Shown here: positions 1 through 8,327 of the stretch, one piece after another
How the letters are laid out: each line of letters begins with the position of its first letter
Numbering within the stretch: the first letter of the stretch is position 1
DNA from: Bacteroidales bacterium
GTDB lineage: Bacteria > Bacteroidota > Bacteroidia > Bacteroidales > GCA-2748055
Assembly (NCBI GenBank): GCA_016936975.1
Contig: JAFGWU010000037.1
Coordinates: 1-37,362, forward strand
Direction of reading: 5' to 3'
Length of the DNA stretch: 37,362 nt
Notes under the pieces: generated by a model
Databases searched by the model: none
What the model was told of the DNA's origin: nothing
Seen by the model: only the letters and a program-made list of their open reading frames with translations
Made by a program: the position numbers and the translations under genes

Positions 1-248
1 CCGTTGAGGTCGAAGCCTGGATGACCGCTCCCTTTGAGGTTGCTTTCGAAGAACCCGTTGAGGTCGAAGCCTGGATGACCGCTCCGTTTGAGGATGCTTA
101 CGAATAACCCGTTGAGGTCGAAACCTGGATGACCGCCCCGTTTGAGGTTGCTTTCGAAGAACCCGTTGAGGTCGAAGCCTGGATGACCGCCCCGTTTGAG
201 GTTGCTTTCGAAGAACCCGTTGAGGTCGAAGCCTGGATGACCGCTCCC
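1..248. repeat. 54-bp tandem repeat, about 4.6 copies
   Basis: Units begin at 1, 55, 109, 163 and 217, each starting CCGTTGAGGTCGAA, and the last is cut at about 248. The period is exactly 54 bp (18 codons), so copy number can change without shifting frame. Units differ at only a few positions. The unit at 55-108 carries three clustered changes at its 3' end, one of which creates the TAA at 105-107. The array continues off the left edge. Confidence 0.95.
3..107 (+). CDS. 3' end of a gene with 18-residue C-terminal repeats (partial)
   Basis: Reading from base 3 on the plus strand gives an open frame of repeated units, consensus PVEVEAWMTAPFEVAFEE, that enters from outside the window and ends at TAA 105-107. 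The second unit ends with the variant EDAYE before the stop. Acidic repeats of the WMTxPFE type recall the C-terminal tails of short secreted Bacteroidota proteins of unknown function; that resemblance is from memory and I cannot name a family. The same frame stays open after the stop for another 50 codons of the same repeat, to TGA 258-260, so the gene may have lost its last units through a GAA to TAA change. The start and the main body of the protein lie outside the window. An opposite-strand frame across the same repeats looks like a shadow. Confidence 0.55.
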   Translation, partial: VEVEAWMTAPFEVAFEEPVEVEAWMTAPFEDAYE

Positions 249-319
249 ATGTCTGTCTGAAACAGGCCGGATATTCCGTTCAATAATATGATAAATCCCG
301 ATAAGTAAATAAAACGAAA

Positions 320-1846
320 TCAAAAAGGGGGAGCCTCATCAAAACCGCCGGACAATCCCAGATCCTCATTGGAAAGTTTTCCGGAATCTCCCTCGGCGTT
401 CAATCTCGACTGAAATTTCACAAGCGAATTCCCATTTTCATCCTGGATATAATCGATTCCCCCCTCCATATCAATAAACTTGGCATATTCCCTGATAAAT
501 TTCAATTGCAGTTCTCCTACAGGCCCATTCCTGTGTTTTGCCAGGATAATCTCCGCAATACCTTTCAAAGAGTTCCCTTCTTCATCGGTATCCAATCCAT
601 AGTATTCCGGCCGGTGTATAAAAATAACCAGGTCTGCATCCTGCTCAATGGCCCCCGATTCCCTGAGGTCGGATAACTGGGGCCGTTTATTCCCAGACCG
701 CATTTCCACGCTTCTGTTTAATTGGGAAAGGGCAATGATCGGGATATCCAGTTCCTTGGCCACACTTTTCAGGGACCTGGAAATATTACTGACCTCCTGT
801 TCACGGCTCCCGGTATTCTCCCTTGGCCCGGTCATCAATTGCAGGTAATCAATTACGACCGCCTGGATATCATATTTCTGTTTCAGCCGCCGGCACTTGG
901 CCCTGAATTCAAAAATTGAGATAGCAGGTGTATCATCAATATAGATGGGAGCCTGTTCCAGGTCCTTTATCTTGTACTCCAGCTGTTCCCATTCATAATT
1001 CTGAAGCCTGCCGTTCCTGAGTTTATCGGAGGGCAACTGGGTTTCCCCGATAATTAACCTGTTAACAAGTTGAATGGAAGACATCTCCAGCGAAAAGAAG
1101 GCAATGGGACGCTTATGATCCACTGCAATATTTCTGGCCATGGAAAGAACCAGGGCCGTTTTTCCCATGGAGGGACGGGCGGCAATAATGATCAGGTCAG
1201 ACTTCTGCCATCCTGAGGTTAACCGGTCGAGTCGGGTAAATCCTGATGGAACGCCGCTCAGATTATCCTCCCGCTTACCGGCCTCCTCAATCTGATGAAT
1301 AGCCTCCGCAATCAACCTGTTGATTTTAACTGTCTCCTTCTTAATATGGCCTTCTGAAATGTTTAGCAATTCCCGTTCGGAAAAGTCCAGCAAATCATCA
1401 ACATCAATACTCTCATCGAATGCTTTCTGCTGTATTTCTGAAGAAACTTTAATGAGTTCGCGCTGAATGAACTTCTGGGCAACAATCCGCGCATGATATT
1501 CGAGATGGGCCGCCGACCCGATTCTGCTGGTCAGCTGTGTAATGTAGGAGGCTCCTCCCACCTCATCAAGGGTTCCCCTTTTTCGCAATTCTTCGATAAT
1601 GGTCAGCAGGTCAATCGGCTTTTCCTGATGGGAAAGATCATATGCCACTTCATAAATCTTTTGATGGGCCTCTTTATAAAAACTATCCGGGATCAGGATG
1701 TCCAGGACTGAAAGGATAGCATCCTTTTCGAGCATTATGGCCCCCAGTACAGCTTCTTCGAGATCGAGGGCCTGGGGAGGAATTTTCCCGTAATCCAGCG
1801 TCAGGGGATTGCTTTTTTTTACCGGGGTAATTTTCTTATTCGCCAT
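320..1846 (-). CDS. dnaB: Replicative DNA helicase DnaB
   Basis: Hexameric 5'-3' helicase that unwinds DNA at the replication fork. The protein has 508 residues from the ATG at 1846 (MANKKITPVKK). An in-frame TTG three codons upstream is less likely as the start. The N-terminal DnaB domain (about residues 20-125, with IPPQALDLEEAVLGAIML) is followed by the RecA-like ATPase core. Walker A is AARPSMGKTA near residues 222-231, Walker B is VVIDYLQLM near 335, and the DnaB-specific DLRESGAIEQDAD segment is present. No intein interrupts the P-loop. The C-terminus is short and acidic-hydrophobic (FDEAPPF). The gene is transcribed toward the repeat array at the left edge and lies divergent from ispE. 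Confidence 0.98.
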   Translation of the reverse strand: MANKKITPVKKSNPLTLDYGKIPPQALDLEEAVLGAIMLEKDAILSVLDILIPDSFYKEAHQKIYEVAYDLSHQEKPIDLLTIIEELRKRGTLDEVGGASYITQLTSRIGSAAHLEYHARIVAQKFIQRELIKVSSEIQQKAFDESIDVDDLLDFSERELLNISEGHIKKETVKINRLIAEAIHQIEEAGKREDNLSGVPSGFTRLDRLTSGWQKSDLIIIAARPSMGKTALVLSMARNIAVDHKRPIAFFSLEMSSIQLVNRLIIGETQLPSDKLRNGRLQNYEWEQLEYKIKDLEQAPIYIDDTPAISIFEFRAKCRRLKQKYDIQAVVIDYLQLMTGPRENTGSREQEVSNISRSLKSVAKELDIPIIALSQLNRSVEMRSGNKRPQLSDLRESGAIEQDADLVIFIHRPEYYGLDTDEEGNSLKGIAEIILAKHRNGPVGELQLKFIREYAKFIDMEGGIDYIQDENGNSLVKFQSRLNAEGDSGKLSNEDLGLSGGFDEAPPF

Positions 1847-1975
1847 AAGGATCAATTTGGGCGATAAAGGTAGCTAACAGGGTCCTGAAAACGGAGAGAG
1901 AGAACCTGCAGTTTTAAACACGGCCTGAAAAGTTATAATTAACAGATGTTGAAAAAAACCGTCCGATATTTTCGT

Positions 1976-1983
1976 TAAGTTTG
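1976..1983 (+). promoter_or_regulatory. Candidate -7 box for ispE
   Basis: TAAGTTTG matches the Bacteroidota -7 consensus TAnnTTTG exactly and lies 54 bases before the ispE ATG. A convincing -33 TTG at the usual 19-21 base spacing is missing; the nearest TTG (1949-1951) is 24 bases upstream. Confidence 0.35.
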
Positions 1984-2037
1984 AGAACTCCGACTCTCCT
2001 GTTTGCCCGGGTTGGATTGATTGTTTTTTAAGTCAGC

Positions 2038-2877
2038 ATGATACAGTTAGCACCAGCAAAAATAAATCTGGGTCTGCGGATTACAGGCAGGCGGAATGAC
2101 GGATTTCATGACCTGCACTCAATCGTCATACCGGTCCCATTCTATGATCTGATAGAAATTATTCCGGACATAGAAGGCACCTCTGATGCGGAGTTTTCCA
2201 TGTCGGGAATCATTCCGGATGGTCTGCCGGAAAATAATTTATGCATCAGGGCATACCGTCTTTTTTCGGCATACTGCGGGGTCCGTCCGGTACGGATTCA
2301 TCTGCATAAACAGATCCCTTTCGGAGCAGGGCTGGGCGGTGGCTCATCCAATGCCGTTACAGTTCTGAAAGCCCTGAACGTTCTGTTTGATACCGGGATA
2401 CCCGATGAGACAATGAAAGAGATGGCCCTCAAACTGGGAAGTGATTGTTCCATCTTTTTGCATAACAAACCCATGCTGATGGAAGGAAGAGGTGATATAC
2501 TTACCGATGTATCCCTTGATTTATATCATTATGAGATGGTTATCCTGAATCCCGGCCTGGTTATAAGTACGGCAAAGGCTTATGCACTGATCGAACCGGA
2601 GCCGTTCACAGAGCCCCTGCCCGAATTAATCAGGAAACCCGAATACACCTGGCGGGAAACCATCCGCAATGATTTTGAAAAACCTGTATTCGGGAAATTT
2701 CCTGCGATCAGAAAGATGAGGGACGGATTGTACGAACATGGTGCGGTATATGCCGCACTGAGCGGAAGCGGTTCCTCCCTGTACGGACTTTTCAGAAGGT
2801 TGCCCGAACTGCCTGACTGGATAGGGAAGAACCTTATTTGGAAAGGAACCTTAAAACCGGTTACTCAAATTCCATAA
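2038..2877 (+). CDS. ispE: 4-diphosphocytidyl-2-C-methyl-D-erythritol kinase IspE
   Basis: Phosphorylates CDP-methylerythritol at the 2-hydroxyl with ATP, in the MEP route to isopentenyl diphosphate. The protein has 279 residues, the usual size. It is a GHMP kinase: substrate-binding APAKINLGL at residues 5-13, the glycine-rich ATP loop PFGAGLGGGSSNAV at 94-107, and the catalytic-Asp segment KLGSDCSIFL near 132-141. The C-terminal GHMP motif ALSGSGSSLYGLF is present near 239-251. The last 17 bases overlap the 3' end of the convergent biotin carrier gene. Its presence shows that the organism makes isoprenoids through the MEP pathway. Confidence 0.97.
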   Translation: MIQLAPAKINLGLRITGRRNDGFHDLHSIVIPVPFYDLIEIIPDIEGTSDAEFSMSGIIPDGLPENNLCIRAYRLFSAYCGVRPVRIHLHKQIPFGAGLGGGSSNAVTVLKALNVLFDTGIPDETMKEMALKLGSDCSIFLHNKPMLMEGRGDILTDVSLDLYHYEMVILNPGLVISTAKAYALIEPEPFTEPLPELIRKPEYTWRETIRNDFEKPVFGKFPAIRKMRDGLYEHGAVYAALSGSGSSLYGLFRRLPELPDWIGKNLIWKGTLKPVTQIP

Positions 2878-3205
2878 TCAGAAAACCCTTCGGGATTTGA
2901 TCCCCCTCCCTGACGTTAACCACTTTGACTACCCCGCTCTCCTGGGCACTAATCCGGTTTCTCATTTTCATGGCTTCGAGGATAACCAGCGTATCTCCGG
3001 CTTGCACTTGATTTCCGGGTTCCACCATCACTTTCTGAATCGTTCCCGGTATAAATGCATTAACATTCTTCTTGTCGGGGCGGGACCATCTCTTTGCCGG
3101 TGGAAATTTTGCGTTGAATTGGGTCAGGTACCTGGTTCCATCAATGTCAAGGTACTGAAAATCTCTGCTTTCCCTTTCCGGGATATCCTGCTTTTCGCTC
3201 TTCAT
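2861..3205 (-). CDS. Biotin carboxyl carrier protein of an acyl-CoA carboxylase/decarboxylase
   Basis: A 114-residue biotin carrier. The C-terminal half is a biotinyl/lipoyl domain with the biotin attachment motif EAMKM at residues 77-81 (Lys80 would be biotinylated), preceded by FIPGTIQKVMVEPG. The N-terminal 45 residues are charged and resemble the linker region of gamma subunits of methylmalonyl-CoA decarboxylase or propionyl-CoA carboxylase. The gene lies 12 bases downstream of the carboxyltransferase gene in the same direction, so the two very likely form one transcript and one enzyme. A role in propionate/methylmalonyl-CoA metabolism is inferred. No biotin carboxylase or membrane decarboxylase subunit is encoded nearby. 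Confidence 0.9.
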   Translation of the reverse strand: MKSEKQDIPERESRDFQYLDIDGTRYLTQFNAKFPPAKRWSRPDKKNVNAFIPGTIQKVMVEPGNQVQAGDTLVILEAMKMRNRISAQESGVVKVVNVREGDQIPKGFLIMEFE

Positions 3206-3217
3206 AACCGTATGTTT

Positions 3218-4762
3218 TCAAAATGGGGGGATCCCATGTTTTTTCCTCGGCATTCCCACCGTTTTATTACCCGATACTTCCACCGCATGCAGTAAAACAC
3301 TCCGTGTCTCCCTGGGTTCTATCACTGCATCAATATATCCCTTGGCAGCAGCCACATAGGGATTGGCAAATTTATCAATATATTCCTGAACCTTCTGCTT
3401 TCTGACTTTCTCCGGATCTTTTGCCTCCTCAATCTCTTTTCTGAAAATAATATTGGCGGCTCCTTCAGGCCCCATCACTGCAATCTCGGCATCGGGCCAT
3501 GCAAAAACAAAATCAGCCCTCAGATGTCTTGAATTCATTGCAATATATCCTCCGCCATAAGCTTTCCGCAGAATGACGGTTATTTTGGGGACTGTCGCCT
3601 CGCTGTAGGCATACAGTACTTTTGCCCCGTGACGTATGACCCCTGCATGTTCCTGGGCCACACCTGGCAAATAACCGGGTAGATCCACAAAAGTAATAAT
3701 GGGAATATTGAAGGCATCGCAATAACGGATAAACCGGGCAGCTTTATCCGATGAATCCACATCGAGCACACCCGCCAGAACCAGTGGCTGATTGGCTACA
3801 AAACCCATGGTCTTGCCATTCAGCGTCCCGAATCCGATAACGATGTTCGCAGCCCAGCTTTCCTGTATTTCGAAAAAATCCGAACCATCTGTTACAGCCC
3901 GTATTATATCCCTTACATCATAGGGCTGTTTCTTATCGGCCGGAACAATCTTTGAAATATTATACTTCTTGAGGGGCTCATGAACCTCCCTGTGAACTAA
4001 CGGCTCAGAATTGGACCAGGGTATATAACTTAACAGCCTTTTGATCTGTTTAAAGCATTCCTCCTCCGTTGAAGCGTAAAAATGGGCATTACCTGTAATT
4101 TCACTCTGTACCCTGGCACCTCCCAGCTCTTCCATGGAAATGTCCTCCCCCAGGACGGTTTTAATCACCTCCGGACCGGTAATAAACATCTTGGAAATGT
4201 TTTCAACCACAAACACAAAATCGGTCAATGCCGGGGAATAAACCGCTCCACCAGCACACGGACCCAGCACAACGGAAATTTGAGGTATCACCCCGGAGTT
4301 CAGGGTATTCCTGAAAAATATTTCCCCGTAACCCGCCAGAGAGTTGACACCTTCCTGTATACGCGCCCCTCCCGAATCATTGATCCCGATTAAAGGCGTT
4401 CTCATTTTGAGCGCATGGTCCATAATCTTGGTAATCTTCCTGGCATGCATAAAACCCAGTGAACCTCCGGCAACCGTAAAATCCTGTGCAAAAATGCATA
4501 CAGGTTTCCCGTTTACGGTTCCTGTTCCCGTAATGACCCCGTCACCATGAAGCTTCTTCCGATCCATTCCGAAATCCCTGGCTTCATGCTCAACAAAAAG
4601 GTCATACTCATTGAATGAATTACGGTCGAGCAGTTGGATAATCCGCTCACGCGCAGTCATCTTTCCCATTGCTGTCTGCTTCTGTATCGCCTTTTCTCCT
4701 CCTCCCTTCAAGACTTCTTCCCTTCTTTTCTTTAATTCCTGAATTTTCTTATTTGAGGCCAT
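3218..4762 (-). CDS. mmdA: Acyl-CoA carboxyltransferase (methylmalonyl-CoA decarboxylase alpha / propionyl-CoA carboxylase beta type)
   Basis: A 514-residue, two-half crotonase-fold carboxyltransferase that moves CO2 between carboxybiotin and an acyl-CoA. Seen are TARERI near the start, the acyl-CoA-binding NDSGGARIQEG in the N half, GPCAGGAVYSPALTDF, and in the C half the carboxybiotin segment FVDLPGYLPGVAQEHAGVIRHGAK and AYGGGYIAMNS. Length and motifs fit the PccB/MmdA group; sequence alone does not decide between a decarboxylase and a carboxylase. It is transcribed just ahead of the biotin carrier. The 84 bases between it and the lptG-like gene are AT-rich and hold a TATATTTA that could be a -7 box, without a clear -33 element. 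Confidence 0.94.
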   Translation of the reverse strand: MASNKKIQELKKRREEVLKGGGEKAIQKQTAMGKMTARERIIQLLDRNSFNEYDLFVEHEARDFGMDRKKLHGDGVITGTGTVNGKPVCIFAQDFTVAGGSLGFMHARKITKIMDHALKMRTPLIGINDSGGARIQEGVNSLAGYGEIFFRNTLNSGVIPQISVVLGPCAGGAVYSPALTDFVFVVENISKMFITGPEVIKTVLGEDISMEELGGARVQSEITGNAHFYASTEEECFKQIKRLLSYIPWSNSEPLVHREVHEPLKKYNISKIVPADKKQPYDVRDIIRAVTDGSDFFEIQESWAANIVIGFGTLNGKTMGFVANQPLVLAGVLDVDSSDKAARFIRYCDAFNIPIITFVDLPGYLPGVAQEHAGVIRHGAKVLYAYSEATVPKITVILRKAYGGGYIAMNSRHLRADFVFAWPDAEIAVMGPEGAANIIFRKEIEEAKDPEKVRKQKVQEYIDKFANPYVAAAKGYIDAVIEPRETRSVLLHAVEVSGNKTVGMPRKKHGIPPF

Positions 4763-4846
4763 GTTTTAAAAGTGTTCGGGTAAATATATTTTATAAATTG
4801 CTGACATACCGGTAAAATTACAATCCTTTCCGGAATACCCCTTCCC

Positions 4847-5980
4847 CTAATTTGGAGCTAGCCGGAAAAGGAAAAGTGCCACGATAAGGAAAAAGATATT
4901 TGGCAACCAAACGGCTAGAGCCACCGGCAACAAACCGCCTATCGCATATTGTGATGAAAACTGAATAAATAATATATAGGTGAAACTTATCACCACACCG
5001 ATGGCAATCTGCAAACCGATTCCTTCACGCAGCTTCCGGGATGAGACCGCAACCCCGATAAATGTCAGGATAAAAGTTGAAAATGGAAATGAGATCCGTT
5101 TATGACGCTCGATCTGATAAGCCTTCACATTTGTTTCTCCCTGCATGATCTGTTGCGAAATGAAAGAGTCAAGCTCCTTAAGACTCATGGTTTCAACAAT
5201 ATTCAACCTTCTCTTAAAATCATCCGGATGGATATTCAGGGCTGTATCCAGACTTCGGCCCTCCTCGATGGTTTCATTCAGACCATCAATAGTCCTGATA
5301 TAATATCGCCGTGCCGACCATTTATTGGTTGCTGTATCCCACCGGATCTGATCGGCAATCATTTTTGACACCAGTTCACCGTTTTCAAATTTCTCAATGG
5401 AGAAGCTGTAACCCACCTGGGAAATATTGCTGTAATTCTGAAGATATACAAAAACACCCGGTTCAATCTGTCTGTGAAAGTTCTTGGTATCAAACCGAAC
5501 CGGCCTTTGATGGATGTATTTATTCTCAAAATCGAGTTTAATCTTGTTGGCCTGCGGAATGACCCTGTCACTTAAAAAGAACGAAAGAGATGCAATGATG
5601 GTAGCTGAAATAAGGTAGGGAATGAGCATTCTCCTGAAACTCATTCCACTTGAGAGAATGGCTGTTATCTCCGTATTGTAGGCCATTCTTGAGGTAAAGT
5701 AAATAACAGCAATAAATGCAAAGAGTGAACTGAACAGAACGGCAAAATAGGGAATGAAATTCAGGTAATACTGAAAAACAACCTCTTTCCAGTTTGCTTC
5801 GTTTTCAATGAAATCATCGATTTTTTCGGACAGATCAAAAATGACGGCAATGCTCAGGATAAGTATAATAGCCAGGAAGAAGGTCCCCAGGAACTTCCTG
5901 ATGATATAAAAATCAATGATCTTGAGCCCGACCAGGTTTATAATCTTGTATTTAATTTTTTGATTAAGTTTTCTTTCCAT
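4847..5980 (-). CDS. lptG: LptF/LptG-family permease (lipopolysaccharide export)
   Basis: Inner-membrane permease of the YjgP/YjgQ family, which with LptB extracts lipopolysaccharide and passes it to the periplasmic bridge. The protein has 377 residues. A first membrane helix after FYIIRKFLGTFF is followed by helices near residues 60-80 and 105-125, a long periplasmic beta-jellyroll region (about 140-285), and three C-terminal helices (about 295-375), the standard LptF/G layout. The start ATG at 5980 lies inside the end of tgt (43-base overlap), so the two genes are probably translationally coupled. LptF and LptG are hard to tell apart in this phylum; the G assignment is provisional. Confidence 0.88.
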   Translation of the reverse strand: MERKLNQKIKYKIINLVGLKIIDFYIIRKFLGTFFLAIILILSIAVIFDLSEKIDDFIENEANWKEVVFQYYLNFIPYFAVLFSSLFAFIAVIYFTSRMAYNTEITAILSSGMSFRRMLIPYLISATIIASLSFFLSDRVIPQANKIKLDFENKYIHQRPVRFDTKNFHRQIEPGVFVYLQNYSNISQVGYSFSIEKFENGELVSKMIADQIRWDTATNKWSARRYYIRTIDGLNETIEEGRSLDTALNIHPDDFKRRLNIVETMSLKELDSFISQQIMQGETNVKAYQIERHKRISFPFSTFILTFIGVAVSSRKLREGIGLQIAIGVVISFTYILFIQFSSQYAIGGLLPVALAVWLPNIFFLIVALFLFRLAPN

Positions 5981-7068
5981 GGACTGAAATTTCCTTGTCT
6001 GATCCTGTTAAATGCCTCCCTGACCAACCAGGTATAAAAAGCCAGATTATGCAGGCTGGCAATCTGGGCACCCAGGATTTCACCCGATATGATTAAATGA
6101 CGTAAATAGGATCGGGAATATTGTTTGTCAACAATCGAAGTTCCATCCGAATCAACGGGACTGAAATCATCGATCCATTTTCTGTTTTTTATGTTAATGA
6201 TCCCTTCACGTGTAAAAAGCATTCCATTTCTGCCATTTCGCGTCGGCATAACACAATCGAACATATCCACCCCCCGTGATATGGCTTCCAGGATGTTCAC
6301 CGGTGTCCCGACTCCCATGAGGTACCTGGGTTTATCCTCCGGCAGGATACTGTTCACGACCTCCAGCATCGCATACATCTCTTCTGCCGGCTCCCCCACA
6401 GATAAACCTCCTATAGCATTACCCTCCGCTCCAAGCCCGGCCACCTTTTCTGCCGAATGAATACGAAGCTCAGGATAAATACTTCCTTGCACAATCGGAA
6501 AAAAAGCCTGTTCATAACCGTAAACCGGATCTGTTGAATGAAAACGTTGCCATCCCTTATCGAGCCATAAATGGGTCCGCTCCAGAGAATCCCTTGCATA
6601 CTCAAATTCACAGGGCCAGGGGGTGCACTCATCAAAAGCCATAATGATATCTGCACCAATTTTTCTCTGGATATCCACCACATTCCCGGGTGTGAACAGA
6701 TGGGGCGATCCGTCAATATGGGAACTGAACCAGGCCCCTTCCTCCTTTAGCTTTCTGTTTGAAGCAAGGGAAAAAACCTGGTATCCCCCGCTATCAGTGA
6801 GTATGGAGCGGTTCCAGTTCATGAACCTGTGCAGTCCGCCAGCCCTCTGGATAATATCCACTCCCGGTCTGAGATAAAGATGATAGGTGTTACCGAGTAT
6901 GACCGGTACATTCAGATCTTGTTCCAACTCGTGCTGGTGAATCCCTTTTACACTTCCTGCAGTTCCAACGGGCATGAAAACCGGGGTCAGAATTTCTGAA
7001 TGTTCCGTTAGAATCCTCCCCGCACGGGCCCCGCTGCCGGGATCTGAATGCAACACCTCGAAAGTCAT
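5938..7068 (-). CDS. tgt: Queuine tRNA-ribosyltransferase
   Basis: Exchanges guanine 34 of GUN-anticodon tRNAs for the queuosine precursor preQ1. The protein has 376 residues. The base-pocket motif TDSGGYQVFS (Asp92, general acid/base), VQGSIYPELR, GGLSVGE and the nucleophile motif MFDCVMPTRNGR (Asp271) are intact. The C-terminal structural zinc site, normally CxCxxC plus a distant His, is not: the aligned segment reads DSDGTSIVDKQYSR, leaving Gly309, Ser311 and Asp314 where cysteines are expected. The His of SLHNL (His340) remains. Active-site residues suggest a working enzyme with an altered zinc-site region. It heads a minus-strand pair with the lptG-like gene. Confidence 0.96.
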   Translation of the reverse strand: MTFEVLHSDPGSGARAGRILTEHSEILTPVFMPVGTAGSVKGIHQHELEQDLNVPVILGNTYHLYLRPGVDIIQRAGGLHRFMNWNRSILTDSGGYQVFSLASNRKLKEEGAWFSSHIDGSPHLFTPGNVVDIQRKIGADIIMAFDECTPWPCEFEYARDSLERTHLWLDKGWQRFHSTDPVYGYEQAFFPIVQGSIYPELRIHSAEKVAGLGAEGNAIGGLSVGEPAEEMYAMLEVVNSILPEDKPRYLMGVGTPVNILEAISRGVDMFDCVMPTRNGRNGMLFTREGIINIKNRKWIDDFSPVDSDGTSIVDKQYSRSYLRHLIISGEILGAQIASLHNLAFYTWLVREAFNRIRQGNFSPWKENLIKKLNTRL

Positions 7069-7184
7069 CTGATGCGTTTAGGTGCCAAAGATAAGCAATT
7101 GTTGAAAATTAAGGATGAAGGGTGAATTTATCGCCTTGCCGATTAATAATATCTTTTCTATAATTGTTCATTGAACATGCCGTA

Positions 7185-8327
7185 ATGAACCTTCTTGAAC
7201 TTACTCAAAATACAAATCTCACCGTCTGGATACTGTTGGGAATATTTACAGTATCCACCTTTATACAGAATGGTTACTACCTTTTTGTCTATACGGCTGT
7301 CATTAAATACAAAAACGGGGAAAAAACCTGCCGGGGAGAACCGATCTCCGTCATCATCTGTGCCAGGAATGAGGCTGAGAACCTTGTAAAAAATTTACCC
7401 CTCATTCTTGAACAGGAGTATCCCGAATTTGAGGTGATTGTAGTCAATGATGCATCAACGGATGATACAGATCTTGTTCTGATCGAACTTGCTGGAAAAT
7501 ATGATAAACTGAGATATACTGGAATTCCGGTCAATGATAAATTTGCCCACGGAAAAAAGCTGGCAGTCACCATTGGCATTAAAGCAGCACGGTATAACCA
7601 TCTCCTGTTTACCGATGCGGATTGTTATCCCGTCAGCCGCAACTGGATCCGGCTTATGACCTGTAATCTGACCCCTGAAAAATCTATCGTTCTGGGTTAC
7701 GGCAAATATGAAAATCAGCCGGGTATGCTGAACAAATTGATCCGTTACGAAACCCTCTTTACAGCCATTCAGTACCTCTCCATGGCCATCCGGGGAAATC
7801 CCTACATGGGAGTGGGCCGGAACCTGGCCTATAAAAGAAACCTGTTTTTCGAGAACAGGGGATTTGCAGCACATTACCATGTACGGAGCGGAGATGATGA
7901 TCTCTTTATCAATGAAGCGGCCACAGGAACCAATACTGTTGTGGAACTCAGTCACAGGAGCCATACCACCTCTACACCCCATACTGCATTCCGGGACTGG
8001 ATCAGACAGAAACAAAGACACCTCGAAGCTGGCAGATGCTACTCTCTTAAATCGAAAATAAGAATTTCCATGGAGCCGATCAGCCGCCTGTTCTTCTATG
8101 GAACCCTTGTTGCACTGTGCATCATTTCAGATTGGATCTGGATTGTACTGGGAATTTTTATGCTGACCCACCTGGTAAAGGCAATTGTGATCAAACTGGG
8201 AATGGCCCGTTTGAATGAACGGTATTTATTATTACCTTCGCTGGTCTTTGAACCAATTATGCCATTATTGCTGGCTGTTATCATTTTCAGCGGATTTTTT
8301 GTATCGAATAATCAAACATGGAAATAA
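7185..8327 (+). CDS. Membrane-anchored family 2 glycosyltransferase
   Basis: A 380-residue GT-A-fold glycosyltransferase. I chose the ATG at 7185; an in-frame TTG seven codons upstream is less likely. One N-terminal membrane helix (about residues 10-35) precedes the catalytic domain, which has PISVIICARNEAENL, the nucleotide-binding VVNDASTDDTD, the metal-binding TDADC, an acceptor-site GDDD and a QKQRH segment at the QxxRW position. Two or three helices follow at the C-terminus, so the active site faces the cytoplasm and the product probably enters envelope polysaccharide or glycolipid. Donor and acceptor cannot be inferred. Its last 10 bases overlap the start of the sigma factor gene. Confidence 0.9.
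   Translation: MNLLELTQNTNLTVWILLGIFTVSTFIQNGYYLFVYTAVIKYKNGEKTCRGEPISVIICARNEAENLVKNLPLILEQEYPEFEVIVVNDASTDDTDLVLIELAGKYDKLRYTGIPVNDKFAHGKKLAVTIGIKAARYNHLLFTDADCYPVSRNWIRLMTCNLTPEKSIVLGYGKYENQPGMLNKLIRYETLFTAIQYLSMAIRGNPYMGVGRNLAYKRNLFFENRGFAAHYHVRSGDDDLFINEAATGTNTVVELSHRSHTTSTPHTAFRDWIRQKQRHLEAGRCYSLKSKIRISMEPISRLFFYGTLVALCIISDWIWIVLGIFMLTHLVKAIVIKLGMARLNERYLLLPSLVFEPIMPLLLAVIIFSGFFVSNNQTWK

Noticed and set aside
1..248. CRISPR-like array at the left edge
   Set aside because: It is a continuous in-frame 54-bp tandem repeat without spacers.
98..283. Minus-strand 61-residue frame with GAVIQASTSTGSSKATSN repeats
   Set aside because: It is the reverse of the 54-bp array. The plus-strand frame continues from outside the window and has the composition of a real acidic tail, so the minus frame is most likely a shadow.
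7164..7184. TTG start of the glycosyltransferase
   Set aside because: An ATG seven codons later gives a normal N-terminus; similar TTG extensions were trimmed for dnaB, the PASTA protein, the T9SS protein, pcm and the metallophosphatase.
7455..8021. 188-residue minus-strand frame inside the glycosyltransferase gene
   Set aside because: No recognisable motif, and the plus strand encodes a complete GT2 domain there. The same reasoning excludes the 229-residue minus frame at 17367-18056 and the 191-residue minus frame at 35413-35988.
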